Assembly (NCBI GenBank): GCA_947630385.1
Contig: CANRHG010000081.1
Coordinates: forward strand, 1-8,132
Direction of reading: 5' to 3'
Source: an uncultured Eubacteriaceae bacterium
Lineage (GTDB): Bacteria > Bacillota > Clostridia > Eubacteriales > Eubacteriaceae
Length of the DNA: 8,132 nt
A program made the position numbers and the translations under genes. Below are positions 4,303 to 8,132 of this stretch, in pieces (position 1 is the stretch's first letter; each line of letters starts with the position of its first letter). Under the pieces are notes generated by a model. It was not told the origin of the DNA, made no database searches, and saw only the letters and a program-made list of their open reading frames with translations.

Positions 4303-6993
4303 CTAGTCCTGATCCAATAAATTCTCAAGTTCGATGAGTTTTAATTCACAGTCTAAAGCGCCGTCAAAATCGCCCAAGGCTTCATAGGTCATTTTGAGCA
4401 TCTTATAGTTGTGCAGGTTAAGCTTTAAAATCGATGAATCGTGGCTGCGTTCGTAAACTTTGTCGAAAGTCTCTAAGGAATGTTGATAGTAATCTCTGGC
4501 TTCTTCGAAATTTCCTTTAAGGCCGTTTACGCTCGCCATAGCGTGGTAAACTTCACCCAGTTCGGTGAGCGCGTCGATCGCGTCTATTTCCAAAATCACG
4601 TTTTCCCGGATTTCCAGCGCTTCGTAGTAGTAATCGTATGCTTCGTCGGTATTTCCAAGCACCAGTAGCGTATTTCCGAGCCAGTAGTAGCACAGGGCCA
4701 AAGCTCTTTGATTGTTTAAAATGCTGTTGTCGAGTCTTTTTCGTACGTCGAGCTCGTGATAGAGGACCTCCTGTGCTTTTTCGTATTCCCGTCTACTGCC
4801 GTAGATCGAAGCGATACGGTTTAAGACGTAAGCTAAGGGATAGTCAACGTCCGGTTGTCCTTCAAGATCGCTAAAGAGGTCGGCCGCCTCTTCATAAGCC
4901 CGTAAGGCCGTTTCTTCGTTTCCGGTTTTTAGGAAATAGTCTCCGAGAATCGACCGGTTTCGAGCTAGACTCGCTCTGGTTTCCGGGGTGGATTCCAGTT
5001 TGTCGATGAGTTCCCGGGCAAGAGCCGCTTCGGTCAGGGCGCTAAAGGCTTCGTCGAACTTATCCTCTGATAGGTAAAAGTTTGCAATGGTTTCAAGGTT
5101 TTCATTGCGGATCATGATCAACTGTTCCGTCAGCTTATCTTCCGGAAGTTTCATTATGTTGTCGTTGACTTCCTTATACATCTCCAAAGCTTTTTCATAA
5201 TCCCCGCGCTTTAAGTAGATGTGGGCGAGATTTTCGAGGTTGGCGGTATAAAACTGAAGACCCGTTTCGTCTCCTTCATCGGCCAGGCGTTTTGCGACTT
5301 TTGTGGCTTTGTCGTAGTACTCGAAAGCGTCCTCAAAGTCTCCGCTCGCCACGTAGAAGCCACCGGCCGTGTTGTAAATGTTGACCAGATCCAAGAGTGA
5401 GTCCGGATCGTCTTTAAACTTGTTTAAATCCTCTTCGAGATCAACGGCCTTTTGGAGAAATTCCAGGGCCCGTTCGTGTTCGTCGCTGTATTCAAGGCTA
5501 TAGGCTAGGGCGGTGTAGCTTTTTGCCAGTTCTTCGATATAACGGGTCTCATCAAAAGTTTTACAAAGCGTCTTTTGGATGATAACGGCGTTTAAATACC
5601 ATTTTGAGCCTTCCACGTAGTCACCTAGGTAACTGTACAATTCGCCGAGGTTAAAATCAATTTCGCCTTCTTTCACGAAAGCTTCGATGTCGTGGAATTC
5701 CCTAAAGAGCTGGTCTTCGGTTTCGGCCGCTTCGATATAATAGGGGATCGCTTTTTTATACTCACCTAACTGCGTCTGAGATTCGGCCAACAAAAGTGAG
5801 GCGTTGACTTTATGATTGAGACGGGTTTCGGTCACTTCTTCTTCGAGCAAGTCGTTTAGTAGCGACAACTGTTTTTCACTGTATTCTATCGCCTTTTCAA
5901 AGTGGTTGACGGCCGCGTGAAGTAGACTCAATTGGCCGTAAAACGCGCTTAGTTCTTCCGGGACCATCACGGTTGGTGTATCTTTGGCTTGCGCTTCGAC
6001 GACGGGCAGGGCACGCTCTCCGTATAAAATGGCCTTATCTAAATCATCGATTTCCACGTAGCTGTCTTGTAGATGGCGAAGAAGCCCGGATAAAATATAG
6101 TGCTCCATATAGTCCGGAAGGTCGAGCTCCTTCCTATGCGTTTCCGCGCTTTTTAAGGCTTCTTCCAGCAATTCGATAATTTTTGAGGGCTCCCGTCCCA
6201 GCTTTTTCGCGGTGTAGAACAGTACAGAGGTTCCATTATATAGATAGCTGCTAACGTCCGGCCGGTTTAAGAGGTTTTTATAAAAATCCATTCCGCCGTC
6301 ATAGTCATAGACGACGTCGATAATGGCGTTAAAATTCGGTTCAAACGCTGCCGGGCTTAAAAAGTTACCGTAGTAATTTTTTAAGAAATCCAAATACAGA
6401 TCGGCGTCCCGGCTTAAAAAGGACTGATAGAAAATTTCCCGGATCTTTAAGGGGTTGGATTCATCCAAAGATTTTAGCCAGGAAATAAACTGCTCTCTTC
6501 GTTTCTCTTCTAACTCCTTACTCAGATAATTTCTTAGTTCGACTAAGGACAGAGAGATGGTATCTCCTTCGTTGACGAGATCCCCGAGTTCGCCTAAAGC
6601 GGCACCGATTTCTTCTAAGTCGACTTCCTTACCTGAAAAGGCGAAAAACTCCTTGAGCTCGTCTCTCGTTAAACCCGTACGGACGACGGAGAGGATTTCA
6701 AATATTTCTCTGGCCAGCGGATCATCTATCCCGGCTAAAACGGTGTCGGTCAGCGCGTTTAGCAGGTTAGAAGAATCCTCCGGCGCGTCCTCAATGAGCG
6801 TTAGGATATCTTCGTCTGGCTTTAAGTTAAGGTAATCTAGCAGTAAACCCAAATAAACGGGGTTTTGTATATTTTCCTTCGAGTTTAATTTTTCTTCGAC
6901 CGCAACCGCGTCCATCTGAGGATGGGTTTTGGCCAAAATCTCGATGGGGTTTAAATCTTCTATTGTTAAAGTGTTTTCTAAATAGTGTTTCAT
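4303..6993 (-). CDS. Large TPR-repeat protein with a STAND-like winged-helix N-terminus, no NTPase domain
   Basis: This is an 896-residue acidic, probably cytosolic protein without a signal peptide or membrane segment. Residues from about 310 to 890 form a TPR array. The aromatic or equivalent position in 'xxGxYxxA' recurs at 318, 365, 412, 459, 506, 553, 599, 646, 693, 737, 782, 829 and 876, so at least 13 units with spacing mostly 47. Weaker helical repeats probably fill 180-310. The N-terminal 170 residues resemble the part of NACHT/STAND ATPases that follows the P-loop core: NPVYLGLLLDYL (44-55) recalls 'NPLYLxLLLEEL', REIFEILSVVRTGLTRDEL (95-113) recalls the winged helix, and SLVELRNYLSKEL (149-161) its end. 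No Walker A or B motif is present. ATG 6993 lies 2 nt after a small upstream frame and has no clear Shine-Dalgarno, suggesting coupled translation. TPR arrays usually bind proteins or peptides; the partner is unknown. The TPR call is firm, the STAND relationship is inferred. Confidence 0.85.
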   Translation of the reverse strand: MKHYLENTLTIEDLNPIEILAKTHPQMDAVAVEEKLNSKENIQNPVYLGLLLDYLNLKPDEDILTLIEDAPEDSSNLLNALTDTVLAGIDDPLAREIFEILSVVRTGLTRDELKEFFAFSGKEVDLEEIGAALGELGDLVNEGDTISLSLVELRNYLSKELEEKRREQFISWLKSLDESNPLKIREIFYQSFLSRDADLYLDFLKNYYGNFLSPAAFEPNFNAIIDVVYDYDGGMDFYKNLLNRPDVSSYLYNGTSVLFYTAKKLGREPSKIIELLEEALKSAETHRKELDLPDYMEHYILSGLLRHLQDSYVEIDDLDKAILYGERALPVVEAQAKDTPTVMVPEELSAFYGQLSLLHAAVNHFEKAIEYSEKQLSLLNDLLEEEVTETRLNHKVNASLLLAESQTQLGEYKKAIPYYIEAAETEDQLFREFHDIEAFVKEGEIDFNLGELYSYLGDYVEGSKWYLNAVIIQKTLCKTFDETRYIEELAKSYTALAYSLEYSDEHERALEFLQKAVDLEEDLNKFKDDPDSLLDLVNIYNTAGGFYVASGDFEDAFEYYDKATKVAKRLADEGDETGLQFYTANLENLAHIYLKRGDYEKALEMYKEVNDNIMKLPEDKLTEQLIMIRNENLETIANFYLSEDKFDEAFSALTEAALARELIDKLESTPETRASLARNRSILGDYFLKTGNEETALRAYEEAADLFSDLEGQPDVDYPLAYVLNRIASIYGSRREYEKAQEVLYHELDVRKRLDNSILNNQRALALCYYWLGNTLLVLGNTDEAYDYYYEALEIRENVILEIDAIDALTELGEVYHAMASVNGLKGNFEEARDYYQHSLETFDKVYERSHDSSILKLNLHNYKMLKMTYEALGDFDGALDCELKLIELENLLDQD

Positions 6994-6995
6994 TT

Positions 6996-7073
6996 TTAAA
7001 GTCCGGTCTGAAGCCGGTTTACTTCGTTTTCGGCCCGTTCCAGCTCGTTTAGGGCTTCTTTTAGTGATTTCAT
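6996..7073 (-). CDS. Possible 25-residue small protein or coupling frame
   Basis: On the minus strand an ATG at 7073 overlaps the stop codon of the preceding gene (TAATG) and opens a frame of 25 codons ending in TAA at 6996-6998, 2 nt before the ATG of the TPR gene. The product begins MKSLKEALNELERAENEV, is rich in Lys, Glu and Leu and would form one amphipathic helix with coiled-coil-like spacing. There is no ordinary ribosome binding site. It could be a real small protein, a device passing ribosomes from the upstream gene to the TPR gene, or a remnant of a longer gene. I recognise no family. The exact nesting between two stop/start junctions argues against pure chance. Confidence 0.45.
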   Translation of the reverse strand: MKSLKEALNELERAENEVNRLQTGL

Positions 7074-7780
7074 TAGGCGTTTTCGTAGGCTTTGTCGATA
7101 CAGCTCAGGGCGTTTAAGCTCCTGGGGTAGCCGATGTAGGGAAGGTTGCGACTGACCAGGGCGATCAGGACGTCTTTGCCGTTTCCTACTTTTAAGTTGG
7201 CCGCGGCGTGGCCGATGAGTTGGGGCTCACACCCACCCTGGGCGGCCAAAAAGCAAAACGTGATGAGTTCGCGCTGGCGAAGATCAAGCCCACCGCGGGT
7301 ATAATAATCGCCAAAGCAGTTTCGGGCGAGCCACAAATTGATCTGCTTTCGGTCTTCCGGCCCGCTGCGATAGAAATCTTTCATGCCTTCACCGAAGATA
7401 TCGACCTGTGCCTGAGCCCCTTCTTTTAGACGGTCGCCGCCCGAACCAAGTGGTTTTAGCGGCAAAGTGATATCTTTTTCTTTAAAGACCTCGTTACAGA
7501 CCTCAACAAAGGGAAGGACCCGTCCCAGGCCGAGATAAGCCGTACCCTGGTAGACGGTCTCTTTGATCTCTTCGGGCGTAAGAACTTTTAGGGCTTCGCC
7601 TAGGATGAGCTTAAATTCGAGGACGGCCTGGCTTCCGATGAGTGTAGCCAGTATTCCAAGGGCCGCGTCCTTTTCGTCGAGCTCAACTTCGTCTCTGGTT
7701 TCCTTGGTAAAAACCTCGACGATCTTGTAATATTCCGGATCGGTGGTTTTTAAAAAGTCTAAGTATTCCAGATTATTCAT
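7073..7780 (-). CDS. Carboxymuconolactone decarboxylase (CMD/AhpD-like) family protein, double domain
   Basis: The 235-residue protein contains two all-helical CMD-like halves. The first spans about 30-100 (ALGILATLIGSQAVLEF, TPEEIKETVYQGTAYLGLGRVLPF). The second spans about 120-230 with the typical RELITFCFLAAQGGCEPQLI (170-189), His191 and LPYIGYPRSLNAL (213-225). The family includes gamma-carboxymuconolactone decarboxylases and AhpD-type peroxidase partners. The AhpD CxxC pair is missing; only a lone Cys184 with His191 (CEPQLIGH) sits at the active-site position, so a thiol peroxidase role is doubtful and the substrate is unknown. ATG 7780 is preferred over the in-frame upstream start at 7816 because AAGGA (7789-7793) lies 8 nt before it and because the gene then overlaps the acetyltransferase by just 8 nt. 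It is followed at once by the small frame and the TPR gene. Confidence 0.85.
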   Translation of the reverse strand: MNNLEYLDFLKTTDPEYYKIVEVFTKETRDEVELDEKDAALGILATLIGSQAVLEFKLILGEALKVLTPEEIKETVYQGTAYLGLGRVLPFVEVCNEVFKEKDITLPLKPLGSGGDRLKEGAQAQVDIFGEGMKDFYRSGPEDRKQINLWLARNCFGDYYTRGGLDLRQRELITFCFLAAQGGCEPQLIGHAAANLKVGNGKDVLIALVSRNLPYIGYPRSLNALSCIDKAYENA

Positions 7781-8132
7781 CCTTTTCTTCCTTGTATCTA
7801 TAGTTATTACCTTCACATTTAAATCCGTTTTTAAGTAAAAAATCTTCTTCCTTTTTTGATTTTGGCACCCTTATAAGCGAAGTCCCGCGTTTTTTGGCTT
7901 CCTCTTTTAGGATATCGAGCGCCTGCGTTCCAAAGCCGTGGTTTCTGCTGAGCGCTTCGATGACGATGTTTGCCTCTAGCTCGTCCCCGGGCAGGAGCTC
8001 CGCGTAACCGACGAGCCGTCCTGAGCTTAAGATCGTGATCCCGTACGTTCCGATCGTATCGAGGAGCTCTTCGTTAAAATAAGGTAAAAACTGTCCGTAC
8101 TTCTTTACCGGCTCGATCCCGATGGCCGTAGC
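7773..8132 (-). CDS. GNAT-family N-acetyltransferase, C-terminal part (5' end outside window)
   Basis: The minus-strand frame is open from the window edge to TAA at 7773-7775, giving the last 119 residues. LVGYAELLPGDELEANIVI (visible residues 40-58) is the central strand pair of a GNAT fold. SRNHGFGTQALDIL (62-75) is the acetyl-CoA motif R-x-x-G-x-G followed by the start of its helix. FLLKNGFKCEGNNYRY (98-113) is the usual C-terminal 'xxxxGF' strand region. The substrate cannot be told from this part. The end overlaps the CMD-like gene by 8 nt (ATGAATAA), so the two are translationally linked and probably in one operon with the TPR gene. The start lies beyond position 8132. Confidence 0.82.
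   Translation of the reverse strand, partial: ATAIGIEPVKKYGQFLPYFNEELLDTIGTYGITILSSGRLVGYAELLPGDELEANIVIEALSRNHGFGTQALDILKEEAKKRGTSLIRVPKSKKEEDFLLKNGFKCEGNNYRYKEEKDE

Noticed and set aside
5973..6835. Plus-strand frames opposite the TPR gene
   Set aside because: They are short antisense frames across strongly TPR-like coding sequence, with compositions typical of shadow translation.
7208..7429. Plus-strand reading frame of 73 codons inside the CMD-like gene
   Set aside because: It is a shadow frame: the minus strand encodes a recognisable family protein here and the plus frame has no ribosome binding site or family resemblance.
7781..7816. Longer start of the CMD-like gene at 7816
   Set aside because: The added residues are unlike the family, and a good ribosome binding site precedes ATG 7780.

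Overview
The window looks like a chromosomal segment of a Bacillota (Firmicutes) bacterium. The evidence is Shine-Dalgarno sites of the AAGGAG/AGGAGG type, the tight gene packing, and above all a SirTM sirtuin next to a zinc-containing macrodomain protein, a pair best known from staphylococci, streptococci and lactobacilli. Coding DNA has balanced base composition, while the leader at 1-180 is clearly AT-richer. I cannot name the genus. No RNA gene, insertion sequence, CRISPR array or phage gene was seen.

Plus-strand operon (about 180-3590). An AT-rich leader precedes a luciferase-like flavin monooxygenase gene (249-1242) that is split by one frameshift near 594. Next comes a flavodoxin-fold lipoprotein (1239-1832, 4-nt ATGA overlap), then SirTM (1833-2723, TTG start directly abutting the previous stop). 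After an intergenic hairpin comes the zinc macrodomain ADP-ribosyl hydrolase (2758-3546), and a strong intrinsic terminator ends the unit. SirTM is the likely writer, and the macrodomain protein the eraser, of a reversible ADP-ribosyl mark. In described systems the target is a lipoylated GcvH-like carrier encoded in the same operon together with a lipoate ligase. Neither gene is visible here, and a membrane-anchored flavodoxin-like protein sits inside the cluster.

Minus-strand genes (8132 to 3586) converge on this operon. A GNAT acetyltransferase (5' end outside the window), a double-domain carboxymuconolactone-decarboxylase-like protein, a 25-codon small reading frame and an 896-residue TPR protein are chained by overlaps or gaps of 2 nt, so they are probably co-transcribed. 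The TPR protein has at least 13 units with a near-constant 47-residue spacing. Its N-terminus resembles the lid/winged-helix part of STAND NTPases, but there is no P-loop domain. Last, thrH (HAD phosphatase/phosphotransferase) has its own good SigA-type promoter and ends at the shared terminator.

The points most worth a second look are the SirTM-macrodomain cluster with no visible lipoyl-carrier target, the 'headless' STAND-like TPR protein with its coupled small reading frame, the hairpin that may govern macrodomain translation, and the frameshift in the monooxygenase.
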